From an uncultured Clostridia bacterium (GTDB lineage: Bacteria; Bacillota; Clostridia; Oscillospirales; CAG-272), in contig CALAXC010000008.1 of NCBI GenBank assembly GCA_937894775.1, forward strand, positions 4,181 through 68,180: 64,000 bases of DNA, written 5' to 3'. The notes under the pieces are model-generated. The model did no database searches. It was not told the origin of the DNA and saw only the letters and a program-made list of their open reading frames with translations. Below, in pieces: positions 28,201-36,578 of the stretch (position 1 is the first letter of the stretch; each line of letters begins with the position of its first letter). A program made the translations under genes and the position numbers.

Positions 28201-28944
28201 ATGTCTGTAATCTCAATTAAGCAGTTGCTTGAGGCAGGTGTTCATTTCGGACACCACACAAGAAGATGGAACCCTAAAATGCAGGAATACATCTTCACAG
28301 AAAGAAACGGTATCTACATTATCGACTTGCAGAAGACCGTTAAAAAGTTTGATGAGGCTTATAACTTCATCCGCGATATCGCAGCAGAGGGTGGAAACGT
28401 ACTTTTCGTAGGTACGAAGAAGCAGGCTGCAGACGCTATTGCAGAAGAGGCTACACGTTGCGGTATGTATTACGTAAACGTTCGTTGGCCCGGCGGTATG
28501 ATGACCAACTTCAAGACTATCAAGAAGTCTATCGGTCGTCTTAATGCTCTTGAGAAGATGCAGGAAGACGGAACTTTCGATCTTCTTCCTAAGAAAGAGG
28601 TTGCCGCAAAACAGAAAGAGATCTTCGATCTCACAAAGAGCTACGGTGGTATTAAGACCATGGAAACTCTTCCCGCTGCTATCTTTATAGTAGACCCCAA
28701 GAAGGAGAGAAACGCAGTTCTCGAGGCTAAGAGACTCGGTATTCCGGTAGTTGCTATCGTTGATACTAACTGTGATCCTGACGATGCTGATTACGTTATC
28801 CCCGGTAACGATGATGCGATCCGTGCTATTAAGCTTATTTCTTCCGCTCTTGCAGATGCAGTTATAGAAGGAAGACAGGGTGAGCAGACCGCTCCCGCTG
28901 AGGCAGAGGCTGAACTCGAGGCTGAAGCAGCAGACGCAGAGTAA
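28201..28944 (+). CDS. rpsB: 30S ribosomal protein S2
   Basis: A small-subunit protein of 247 residues starting [27 protein letters not shown], the standard S2 N-terminus, with [10 protein letters not shown] and [11 protein letters not shown] downstream. The frame is open from 28135, but the ATG at 28201 is the correct start, as GGAGGACTAAA lies directly ahead. It ends in an acidic Glu/Ala tail of about 25 residues. Followed after 35 bases by tsf, the universal order. Confidence 0.97.
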   Translation: MSVISIKQLLEAGVHFGHHTRRWNPKMQEYIFTERNGIYIIDLQKTVKKFDEAYNFIRDIAAEGGNVLFVGTKKQAADAIAEEATRCGMYYVNVRWPGGMMTNFKTIKKSIGRLNALEKMQEDGTFDLLPKKEVAAKQKEIFDLTKSYGGIKTMETLPAAIFIVDPKKERNAVLEAKRLGIPVVAIVDTNCDPDDADYVIPGNDDAIRAIKLISSALADAVIEGRQGEQTAPAEAEAELEAEAADAE

Positions 28945-28979
28945 GATTCCCTTGAAAAATTAAGAAAGGAATAAAAATT

Positions 28980-29912
28980 ATGGCAAACATTACCGCAAAA
29001 GACGTACAGGCGCTTCGCGCTAAGACAGGTATCGGAATGATGGAGTGCAAGAAGGCACTTGTTGAAGCTAACGGTGATCCTGAGGAGGCAATAAAGATCC
29101 TTCGTAAGAGAGGTGAACTCAAGGCTGATGCTAAGGCTGCTACAAGAATTGCAGCTGACGGTATCGTTGATATCTTAAAGGATGGCAACGTAACAGCTAT
29201 CGTAGAGGTAAACTCTGAGACGGACTTCGTTGCAAAGAACGCATCTTTCCAGGAGTTCGTAAAGAACATCCTTAAGACAATAATCGCAAACAGACCTGCA
29301 AATGTGGAGGAGCTTTTGGCTTCTACTTATCTTGAGAGTGACGTTACGGTTGAGGCAAAGCTCAAGGAAATGATCTTTGTTATCGGTGAGAAGATCACCG
29401 TTCGCCGTTTCGCTATCGTAGAGGGTTGTACCAGCACATACATTCACGGTGCAGGCTCTATCGGTGTTGTTGTAAGCTTTGATGCTGATGCAGCTATAGT
29501 TGCTACAGATGCATTTGCAGAGTTTGCAAAGAACATTGCTCTTCAGATCGGTGCATTTACTACTCCTTACCTTGACAGAGATTCTGTTCCTGCAAAGGTT
29601 ATCGAGGATGAAAAGGCAATTATCCTTGCTCAGATGGCAAATGATCCCAAGAACGCAGGCAAGCCCGCAAACATTCTTGAAAAGATGGTTGTAGGTAAGC
29701 TCGGTAAGTTCTATGAGAACAACTGCTTGCTCGATATGGAATACTTTAAGGATGATGATCTTAAGGTTGGTAAGTACGTTGAAAAGACCGCTAAGGAACT
29801 TGGCGGTGAGATCAAGATTACCGGATTCTATCGCTTTGAAAAGGGTGAAGGAATTGAAAAGAAGGAAGAAGATTTCGCAGCTGAGATCGCTAAGCTCGCA
29901 GGCGGAAATTGA
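28980..29912 (+). CDS. tsf: Elongation factor Ts
   Basis: The nucleotide exchange factor for EF-Tu. At 310 residues it shows the N-terminal UBA-like domain (ITAKDVQALRAKTGIGMMECKKAL), the conserved TDFVAKN motif and the dimerisation domain. AGAAAGGA precedes the ATG. It ends the rpsB operon at a strong terminator. Genes pyrH and frr, which often follow, are absent. Confidence 0.97.
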   Translation: MANITAKDVQALRAKTGIGMMECKKALVEANGDPEEAIKILRKRGELKADAKAATRIAADGIVDILKDGNVTAIVEVNSETDFVAKNASFQEFVKNILKTIIANRPANVEELLASTYLESDVTVEAKLKEMIFVIGEKITVRRFAIVEGCTSTYIHGAGSIGVVVSFDADAAIVATDAFAEFAKNIALQIGAFTTPYLDRDSVPAKVIEDEKAIILAQMANDPKNAGKPANILEKMVVGKLGKFYENNCLLDMEYFKDDDLKVGKYVEKTAKELGGEIKITGFYRFEKGEGIEKKEEDFAAEIAKLAGGN

Positions 29913-29932
29913 TTTTCATTTCTTAAATGCAT

Positions 29933-29966
29933 AAAAAAAGAACGGGAGAAATCCCGTTCTTTTTTT
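29933..29966 (+). terminator. Terminator of rpsB-tsf
   Basis: AAAAAAAGAACGGGA, loop GAAA, TCCCGTTCTTTTTTT: a perfect 15-base stem including the A/T tracts, 21 bases past the tsf stop. Confidence 0.92.
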
Positions 29967-30010
29967 GCTGAATAAAATGAATAATTATTAATAAAAATAT
30001 TCATTTTTTA

Positions 30011-30039
30011 TTGACTTTTTATTGTTTTAGAGATATAAT
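30011..30039 (+). promoter_or_regulatory. Promoter of the nusB operon
   Basis: TTGACT (30011-30016), 17-base spacer, TATAAT (30034-30039), 62 bases upstream of nusB. It is the only clear promoter I see before the long run of genes to about 42184. Confidence 0.8.
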
Positions 30040-30100
30040 ATTATTATGGCTATTTTTGCCTTGACGGATATTTTTATTCAAGAAAGGAAAGCTTTTTTAT

Positions 30101-30538
30101 ATGAGCGGATTAAAGAGAAGAGAGGCGCGCGAGCTTGTTTTGGCGTTGCTTTTTGAAACTGAATTTAAGGCCGGAGATACCGCAAAGGATATCTATGAAA
30201 TTTCTGCGGATAATCGTGAAATCCCTGATGATGAATACGTAAAAAGAGCATATTTCGGTGTTTGCGAAAACCGTGAACAGATAGATGCTTTGATAGGTAA
30301 GAGCTCACACGGCTGGAAAACTTCGCGAATGACGAGGATTTCAAGATCTATAATGCGTCTTGCAGTCTATGAAATGCTTTTTGAGGAAAAGATTCCTAAC
30401 AGCGTTTCTATAAATGAAGCGGTGGAGCTCACTAAAAAATTTGACGATCCCAAAGCAAAAGCTTTTGTGAACGGCGTGCTTAATTCCGTTAAAAACGATA
30501 TAGAATCAAATGCTTCGGCAGATGAAAAAAATGACTGA
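30101..30538 (+). CDS. nusB: Transcription antitermination factor NusB
   Basis: NusB binds boxA RNA with S10 to prevent premature termination of rRNA transcripts. At 145 residues it begins with SGLKRREARELVLALLFETEF and contains the C-terminal NSVSINEAVELTKKFDDPKAKAFVNGVLNSV, the family's most conserved block. GAAAGGAAAGC precedes the ATG. It overlaps the next gene by eight bases. Confidence 0.95.
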   Translation: MSGLKRREARELVLALLFETEFKAGDTAKDIYEISADNREIPDDEYVKRAYFGVCENREQIDALIGKSSHGWKTSRMTRISRSIMRLAVYEMLFEEKIPNSVSINEAVELTKKFDDPKAKAFVNGVLNSVKNDIESNASADEKND

Positions 30539-31505
30539 TAAAAATAAGTGCTTTGTTGGTTTTGATACCAGTAATTATACTACGTCGATAGCTGTTTGTG
30601 ATATTGACGGAAATGTTGTCGCAAATTTTAAGGCTCCGCTTTCTGTGTCGCAGGGCGAACGGGGATTAAGACAGTCTGACGCGGTTTTTGCGCATATTAA
30701 AAACTTACCGATGCTGTCGGATAAGTTGGCAGAGGTGTTGCGGGAATATGAACCGTTGGCGGTTGGCGTATCTGCCTTTCCACGTGAGGCTGAAAATTCC
30801 TATATGCCGTGTTTTCTCTGCGGAATAGCCGCGGCAAAAACTTTTGCGGCTCAGAATTCACTTCACGTCTATAATACCGCACATCAGAATGGACATATAA
30901 TGGCAGCGCTTTATTCTTCGGGAGAAGGGGAGAAGCTTTTGGAAAAGCAGTTTTTGGCTTTTCACGTTTCAGGAGGAACGACAGAAGCGCTTCTTGTAAC
31001 ACCGAACGAAGATAAAAGCGGATTTTCGGTCAAGCTTGTTGGTGAAACTGCTGATATAAATGCAGGACAAGCTATCGACAGAGCAGGGGTTATGATGGGA
31101 CTCGCTTTTCCTGCGGGAAAAGAGCTTGAGATTCTTGCGAGTCAGTATAGTGGAAAGCTTGAACGGAAAAAGATCTGCGTAAGAGATATGCGCTGTAATC
31201 TTTCGGGCATTGAAAATATTTCAAAAGAGCTTTATTCAAAAACAAAAGATAAACAGTTAGTGGCAGCGGTTGTTTTTGACTTTATATGCCGAACACTTTG
31301 CGAAATGACTGAACAGATTTTTTCTGTTTACGGAACTATGCCGGTTTTGTTTGCGGGCGGAGTTATGTCGAATAAACTTATGCGAAAAGATATATCAAGC
31401 AGATTTGAAGCTTATTTTGCAGAGCCCGAATTTTCTGCTGACAACGCAGCGGGAGTTGCTTTGCTTTGCAGATTGAAATATATTCGAGAAATGGAGATAC
31501 TTTAA
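30531..31505 (+). CDS. TsaD/Kae1-family (M22-like) paralogue
   Basis: A 324-residue ASKHA-fold protein related to TsaD, the tRNA threonylcarbamoyl transferase. It keeps the metal-binding HxxxH (HQNGH), a version of the SGGHT loop (VSGGTTEAL), GETADINAGQAIDRAGVMMGL in place of the canonical DDAAGEAFDKVAKLLGL, and the late Asp in SADNAAGVA. The divergence at these blocks, and the absence of tsaB or tsaE nearby, suggest a paralogue rather than TsaD itself. Its true substrate is unknown. ATG at 30531 is preferred over upstream in-frame starts; it overlaps nusB by eight bases and xseA by one. Confidence 0.8.
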   Translation: MTDKNKCFVGFDTSNYTTSIAVCDIDGNVVANFKAPLSVSQGERGLRQSDAVFAHIKNLPMLSDKLAEVLREYEPLAVGVSAFPREAENSYMPCFLCGIAAAKTFAAQNSLHVYNTAHQNGHIMAALYSSGEGEKLLEKQFLAFHVSGGTTEALLVTPNEDKSGFSVKLVGETADINAGQAIDRAGVMMGLAFPAGKELEILASQYSGKLERKKICVRDMRCNLSGIENISKELYSKTKDKQLVAAVVFDFICRTLCEMTEQIFSVYGTMPVLFAGGVMSNKLMRKDISSRFEAYFAEPEFSADNAAGVALLCRLKYIREMEIL

Positions 31506-32719
31506 TGAGTTTTGATAGCCGTGATAACGCAGTTTCGGTCTATGAATTAAACAGATACGTTAAAACGCTTATGGATAATGATGCGCTGCTGTCGGCTATA
31601 AGCGTTAAAGGCGAAATTTCCAATTTAAAATATCATTCAAGCGGACATATTTATTTTACACTTAAAGACGAAGATGCCGAAATTCCTGCAGTGATGTTTC
31701 GTTCTTCTGTAATGAATATGCAAATGGTTGCTAAAGACGGTATGCAGGTCATAGCTTACGGAAGAGTATCGGTATACGAAAAAAGCGGTAAGTGTCAGAT
31801 GTATGTTTCTGCAATGATCGATAACGGTATAGGTAATCTTCGTATAGAATATGAAAGATTGTTGAAAAAACTTACGGAAGAAGGACTTTTCGATTCTCAA
31901 AGAAAGAAGAAAATACCTAAAATTCCTAAGACGATAGGCATAATAACATCTCCTACAGGTGCTGCTGTCAGAGATATGATAAATGTTACGGGACGAAGAT
32001 GGCCAAACGCGAAGATATTGCTTTATCCCGCATTGGTGCAGGGGGATCAAGCCCCCGAGTCGCTGTGCGTAGCTTTGGATTATTTTAATGCGATGCAGGC
32101 TTGCGACGTCATTATTATAGGCAGAGGCGGAGGCTCTATCGAAGATCTTTGGGCGTTTAACGATGAACGTGTTGTAAGAAAGGTTGCGGTATCGGATATT
32201 CCAATAATATCGGCTGTGGGACACGAAACAGATTTTACACTTTGCGATTTTGCCGCAGATCTGAGAGCTCCTACACCGTCTGCAGCAGCAGAGCTTGCTG
32301 TTCCTGATAAATATGAAATGAGCATGCGTATTGATGAACTTTTTGGACGAATAGATACACTTACGATGCGTGTTTTCAATAAAAAGAAAAATGAATTTGC
32401 GCTGTTTTATAAACAACTTGAAAATTCTTCGCCAACCGGGCGTTTAGCACTTGAAAAAAGTGAATTAGCGCATAAAAAGGATATTCTTGATTCAATTTTT
32501 GCAAATATAGTCGGTAAAAAGCGAGAAGAACTTTCGCTCATTGCCGCAAAGTTAAGTCTTATGAATCCTTTGGCGGTGTTGGGAAGAGGATATTCAATGG
32601 TACAAAAAGATATGGCGGTCGTTTCTTCGGTTTCCCAGCTTTCTTGCGGAGATTCTGTTTCGATCAGACTTTCCGACGGATCTGTGAAAGCCACGGTAGA
32701 TGTCATTGAAAACAAATAA
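31505..32719 (+). CDS. xseA: Exodeoxyribonuclease VII large subunit XseA
   Basis: The catalytic subunit of the ssDNA exonuclease ExoVII. At 404 residues it has an N-terminal OB-fold (VSVYELNRYVKTLMDND, then ISVKGEISNLKYHSSGHIYFTLKD), the catalytic core (GIITSPTGAAVRDMI, IIIGRGGGSIEDLWAFNDE, SAVGHETDFTLCDFAADLRAPTPSAAAEL) and a coiled C-terminal region. The ATG at 31505, with GGAG upstream, is preferred over the open frame from 31466. One-base overlap with the TsaD-like gene. Confidence 0.95.
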   Translation: MSFDSRDNAVSVYELNRYVKTLMDNDALLSAISVKGEISNLKYHSSGHIYFTLKDEDAEIPAVMFRSSVMNMQMVAKDGMQVIAYGRVSVYEKSGKCQMYVSAMIDNGIGNLRIEYERLLKKLTEEGLFDSQRKKKIPKIPKTIGIITSPTGAAVRDMINVTGRRWPNAKILLYPALVQGDQAPESLCVALDYFNAMQACDVIIIGRGGGSIEDLWAFNDERVVRKVAVSDIPIISAVGHETDFTLCDFAADLRAPTPSAAAELAVPDKYEMSMRIDELFGRIDTLTMRVFNKKKNEFALFYKQLENSSPTGRLALEKSELAHKKDILDSIFANIVGKKREELSLIAAKLSLMNPLAVLGRGYSMVQKDMAVVSSVSQLSCGDSVSIRLSDGSVKATVDVIENK

Positions 32720-32735
32720 AATAACGGAGAATGAT

Positions 32736-32966
32736 ATGCAAAACAATAATATAAATTTTGAGTCAGCTATGGAAAGACTTGAAAAGATAACACAAGAGCT
32801 TAACCGTGAAGGTATAACGCTCGAAGAATCGCTCGCTCTTTACGAAGAAGGAGTGAAGCTTGCGAAGGTATGCAATCAAATGCTCGAGGATACCGAACGC
32901 AAGATAAAAATTTTACAGATCTCGGAAAATGGTGAAATAGAAGAAAAGAACTTCGCAGAAAAATAA
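32736..32966 (+). CDS. xseB: Exodeoxyribonuclease VII small subunit XseB
   Basis: A 76-residue helical hairpin protein that coats the XseA coiled coil. The conserved NFESAMERLEKITQELNREG and LEESLALYEEGVKLAKVCNQ blocks are present. The ATG at 32736 follows GGAGAATGAT; the frame is open from 32700 within the end of xseA, but those residues do not match the family. Confidence 0.93.
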   Translation: MQNNNINFESAMERLEKITQELNREGITLEESLALYEEGVKLAKVCNQMLEDTERKIKILQISENGEIEEKNFAEK

Positions 32967-32985
32967 ATTTTAAAATGGAGTTATA

Positions 32986-33897
32986 ATGAAAACTCAACGT
33001 AATTTTGAAATGCTTGAAGAAAAACTTTTTCAAAATGCGGAAAAGCTTGAATCTTCATTCAAACTTTTTTATAAAGAAAAAGAAATAGATCAACTTTTGG
33101 TGCCGTTTCTTGATGTTGAAAAGTATTCTTTGCTTAACGGCGGAAAAAGAATAAGACCGTTTCTTACTAATGCGGTTTGCGAGATGCTTGGCGGAAACAT
33201 CGAAGCTTCAATGCCTTTTGCAATGTCGGTCGAGATGATACACACGTATTCTTTGATACACGATGATCTTCCGTGTATGGATGATGATGATATGCGTCGC
33301 GGAAAGCCTTCAAATCATAAGGTTTACGGTGAGGCAACGGCACTTCTGGCAGGAGATGCGCTTCTGACAAATGCTTTTTCTGTTGCGGTCAGTTCCGAGC
33401 TTGTAAGTAAGGACAGTCGATTAAAGGCTGTAACGTTGATATCGCGCGCAGCGGGAGATGCGGGGATGATAGGCGGACAGATCATAGATCTTGAGGGCGA
33501 GGTTCGAAAGCTCTCGCTTGAAGAACTTATTTTGTTACACAATTTAAAAACGGGAAGAATGATAGAGCTTTCCGCAGTTCTTGGTTGTCTTGCCGCAGGG
33601 TATGATGAAAATACAAGTGAATTTTCTGCGGTCAGATCTTACGCACAGAAGATAGGACTTGCATTTCAGATAGTAGATGATATTTTAGATGTTACGGGTG
33701 ACGAAGAGACCGTAGGAAAAACATTAAGATCCGATTCGGATAATATGAAAACTACTTTTCTTACATTTTTTGATATTGAACGGGCTAAAAGATATGCTCA
33801 GAGTCTTACTAAAGAAGCAGTGCTTGAAATATCAAAGATAAAGGGAAGCGAGATGCTTTGTGATCTTGCAGAGTATTTGTCGGTAAGAAATAAGTGA
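32986..33897 (+). CDS. ispA: Farnesyl diphosphate synthase, IspA-type
   Basis: A trans-polyprenyl synthase making farnesyl diphosphate for undecaprenyl phosphate and other isoprenoids. At 303 residues it has the first aspartate-rich motif DDLPCMDDDDMRRG, GKRIRP near the N-terminus, the second motif DDILD and the lysine-containing GKTLRSD. It follows xseB by 19 bases. The usual next gene, dxs, is missing. The IspE kinase of the same MEP pathway is encoded at 50732. Confidence 0.94.
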   Translation: MKTQRNFEMLEEKLFQNAEKLESSFKLFYKEKEIDQLLVPFLDVEKYSLLNGGKRIRPFLTNAVCEMLGGNIEASMPFAMSVEMIHTYSLIHDDLPCMDDDDMRRGKPSNHKVYGEATALLAGDALLTNAFSVAVSSELVSKDSRLKAVTLISRAAGDAGMIGGQIIDLEGEVRKLSLEELILLHNLKTGRMIELSAVLGCLAAGYDENTSEFSAVRSYAQKIGLAFQIVDDILDVTGDEETVGKTLRSDSDNMKTTFLTFFDIERAKRYAQSLTKEAVLEISKIKGSEMLCDLAEYLSVRNK

Positions 33898-33922
33898 TAA
33901 AATAGATCTTTAAGGAGGACGT

Positions 33923-34393
33923 ATGGAAGCTTTTGTGGCAGGTGTTAAAGCTTTTTTTGGCAATTATATGCTTATGAGCGCAATCGTTGCGTGGCTTATA
34001 GCGCAGATATTTAAAATTTTTACAGGCGTCTACCGTGATAGACACGTTAATTTGTCGCTGCTCCTTTTTTCAACCGGCGGTATGCCAAGTTCACACTCTG
34101 CAACCGTGCTTGCACTTACTACAGCAGCAGCTTTAGGTGAAGGTGTTGGTACACCTGTTTTTGCGATATGTGCAATTCTTTCGATCATTGTTATAATAGA
34201 TGCTACAGGTGTGCGATATGAAACAGGTAAGCAAGCGAAAATGCTTAATAAAATAGTTAAGGAAATGTTTACAGATACAGAACATGCTGAAGTGCATTTT
34301 AAAGAATTTATAGGACATACTCCTTTGCAGGTCTTCGTGGGCGCTATACTCGGCGTCGTAGTTGGAGTTGTTATGTATTTTGCTTTCAGGTGA
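33923..34393 (+). CDS. Divergent PAP2-family (DUF212) membrane protein
   Basis: A 156-residue protein with about four membrane segments. It carries the DUF212 motifs GGMPSSHSATVLALTTAAAL and FIGHTPLQVFVGAILG, which resemble the phosphate-binding motifs of PAP2 phosphatases (SSHS and the later GHTPLQV His). Likely a membrane lipid or pyrophosphate phosphatase, though activity in this family is not firmly established. AAGGAGG precedes the ATG. It lies between ispA and tlyA, where dxs often stands. Confidence 0.85.
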   Translation: MEAFVAGVKAFFGNYMLMSAIVAWLIAQIFKIFTGVYRDRHVNLSLLLFSTGGMPSSHSATVLALTTAAALGEGVGTPVFAICAILSIIVIIDATGVRYETGKQAKMLNKIVKEMFTDTEHAEVHFKEFIGHTPLQVFVGAILGVVVGVVMYFAFR

Positions 34394-34403
34394 TATTTTA
34401 CGT

Positions 34404-35186
34404 ATGAGAGTAGATGTTTATTTGGCTGCTGCGGGATATACCGTGAGCAGAAAAAAAGCTCAGGATCTTATAGATGCGGGTGCGGTAAAAATCGACGGTG
34501 TGACCGTGAAAAAGCCATCATCTCCGATTAATGAGAATCTTCCGCACGATGTTTCGATAGAGCAGGTATTTCCGTACGTAAGTCGAGGCGGAGTTAAGCT
34601 TGAAGCCGCACTCGATGCGTTTAAAATAAATGTAAACAGAAAAAAAGCAGTAGACGTAGGGGCTTCAACGGGGGGATTTACAGATTGTCTTTTGAGTCGA
34701 GGTATAGCAGAGGTCTATGCTATCGATTCGGGAAAGGATCAGCTTCACGAGAGCCTTCGTGCCGATAAGCGAGTTCATTCTGTTGAAAGCTTTAATGCGC
34801 GTGAGCTTAATACACATATTACAAACGGAGAGTGCGATATTGCGGTCGCGGATCTTTCATTTATTTCACAAACATATGTAATACCGCAGATAGCAAGTGT
34901 TCTTGTAGAAGGCGGAATATTTGTCAGCCTCATAAAACCGCAGTTTGAGGCAGGAAGATCTGCACTGAATAAAAGCGGAGTTGTTACAAATTCGGCATAT
35001 CGCTTTTTAGCGGTAAAAAGAGTTGTAAATTCTGCGCTTGAAAACGGTTTTGATTGTATAGGACTTATTCTTTCACCGATCGAAGGCGGGGACGGAAATA
35101 AAGAATATTTGGCTTATTTTGTAAAGAAAAGCTGTCTTAAACCGAAGATCGACGATAAATTTATAAAGCGAATAACTATGCTTTAA
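34404..35186 (+). CDS. tlyA: TlyA-family rRNA 2'-O-methyltransferase
   Basis: A 260-residue S4-FtsJ fusion, called hemolysin TlyA in older annotations, that methylates rRNA ribose (C1409/C1920 in mycobacteria). Residues 1-60 are the S4 RNA-binding domain (MRVDVYLAAAGYTVSRKKAQ). The methyltransferase follows, with VDVGASTGGFTDCLL, ADLSFIS and LIKPQFEAG (K-D-K-E type residues). The ATG at 34404 matches the family start, so the longer frame from 34362 is rejected. Confidence 0.94.
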   Translation: MRVDVYLAAAGYTVSRKKAQDLIDAGAVKIDGVTVKKPSSPINENLPHDVSIEQVFPYVSRGGVKLEAALDAFKINVNRKKAVDVGASTGGFTDCLLSRGIAEVYAIDSGKDQLHESLRADKRVHSVESFNARELNTHITNGECDIAVADLSFISQTYVIPQIASVLVEGGIFVSLIKPQFEAGRSALNKSGVVTNSAYRFLAVKRVVNSALENGFDCIGLILSPIEGGDGNKEYLAYFVKKSCLKPKIDDKFIKRITML

Positions 35187-35197
35187 GGAGAATTGGT

Positions 35198-36073
35198 GTG
35201 AAAATAGAAAAAATTGCCGTAGTGACAAATTATAATATTTCCGATAAGCTGGCTGCGGCTGTAACCGTTAGCGAAAAGCTTTCTCAATACATAGACGATA
35301 TATATATTCCCGAAGGCTATAAGGATAGGATTTTCAGAAGTCATAATCATAAGAAGTATTTTACCTATATGTCTATTGATGAGATATATGTAAAAAGTGA
35401 TCTCGTTATAGTTATAGGCGGCGACGGAGTAATGCTTGAAGCTGCTCGAAGAGCAACTCCGTGCGGAATACCGATACTCGGTATAAATATGGGACGCATC
35501 GGCTATATGACGGAGCTTGAGATGAACGAGCTCGATCTTCTTGAAAAGATCTTTTCTGGCGAATTTTATCTTGATGAACGTGCGATGCTTAAGGTCGAAA
35601 TGCGCTCAAATAAAGGACAGAGTAAGTTTTCGGCTTACGCGCTTAATGAAGCGGTCATAGCAAACGGATCGACAGCAAGAATAATAGATCTCGAGCTTTC
35701 TGATAACGGAAGACTTGTCAGCGAATACCGAGCAGACGGACTTGTTATCGCAACACCTACGGGCTCTACCGCTTATTCGCTTTCAGCGGGCGGACCGATA
35801 ATAGATCCAAAGCTTTCTTGCTTCTGTGTGACGCCTATTTGTCCTCATTCTTTAGTTGCAAGACCTTTGATCTTTCCCGACACAGCGGTTCTTGAAATTA
35901 AGAATATCTGTGTAAGAGAAAAAATATTGCATCTTACAGTTGACGGTAAAGCAACTTTCGATCTTTTCTTCGGTGATACGGTAGTCGTTACAAAGGCGGC
36001 TATAAAGACCAAGCTTTTAAGAATAAAGGACGAAGATTTTTATTCCAAGATACGTATGAAAAAATTTATATAA
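35198..36073 (+). CDS. nadK: NAD kinase
   Basis: Phosphorylates NAD to NADP. At 291 residues it has the GGDG motif (VIGGDGVMLEAARR), NMGRIGYMTE, the conserved block DGLVIATPTGSTAYSLSAGGPI, and VTPICPHSLVARP. The start is GTG at 35198 with AAGGAG at 35186-35191. It follows tlyA by 11 bases and precedes argR, the usual Firmicutes order. Confidence 0.95.
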   Translation: MKIEKIAVVTNYNISDKLAAAVTVSEKLSQYIDDIYIPEGYKDRIFRSHNHKKYFTYMSIDEIYVKSDLVIVIGGDGVMLEAARRATPCGIPILGINMGRIGYMTELEMNELDLLEKIFSGEFYLDERAMLKVEMRSNKGQSKFSAYALNEAVIANGSTARIIDLELSDNGRLVSEYRADGLVIATPTGSTAYSLSAGGPIIDPKLSCFCVTPICPHSLVARPLIFPDTAVLEIKNICVREKILHLTVDGKATFDLFFGDTVVVTKAAIKTKLLRIKDEDFYSKIRMKKFI

Positions 36074-36089
36074 TAAAGGATGCGCGTAA

Positions 36090-36545
36090 ATGAAATCACA
36101 AAGACAACAAAGAATTTTAGAACTTGTTGCAAAGTATGAGATAGAAACGCAGGAAGATATGATGAGCCGCTTGATAAGCGAGGGATTTAAGGTTACGCAG
36201 GCAACGGTATCCCGAGATCTAAAAGAGCTTAAGCTTACCAAGGTTCAAACTGCAAGAGGAACGTACCGATACGCAGTAGGTCAGGTAAGAGGCGGAGTCG
36301 GAAACGTAAAAATAAATAACGCAATGGCAGATTCAATAACCGAGATCAGGTATTCTTTGAATAATGTTGTAATTAAAACCTATCCGGGCTTAGCGGCAGC
36401 GGTTGCGTTTTCGGTTGATTCTCTGAATATGTCATATATTTTAGGATGTGTGGCAGGAGATGATACGGTGATAATAGTAACAGAAAATGAGGAGTGTTCG
36501 GCGGAGCTTAGTGAGAAGATCACCGAACTTATGAAAAGTTTTTAA
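36090..36545 (+). CDS. argR: Arginine repressor ArgR
   Basis: A hexameric arginine-dependent regulator. At 151 residues, the N-terminal winged helix (MKSQRQQRILELVAKYEIETQEDMM starting region, with VTQATVSRDLKELKL as recognition part) is joined to the C-terminal oligomerisation domain with the arginine-binding GCVAGDDTVIIV block. Its position between nadK and recN is conserved in Firmicutes. Arginyl-tRNA synthetase lies two genes downstream. Confidence 0.95.
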   Translation: MKSQRQQRILELVAKYEIETQEDMMSRLISEGFKVTQATVSRDLKELKLTKVQTARGTYRYAVGQVRGGVGNVKINNAMADSITEIRYSLNNVVIKTYPGLAAAVAFSVDSLNMSYILGCVAGDDTVIIVTENEECSAELSEKITELMKSF

Positions 36546-36578
36546 GTAGATTGGTAAAATCTAAGAAAGGAGATACCT

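Noticed and set aside
34362..34403. Upstream extension of tlyA overlapping the DUF212 gene
   Set aside because: TlyA proteins begin at the MRVDVYLA stretch; the extra 14 residues are hydrophobic and are read from the end of the preceding gene.
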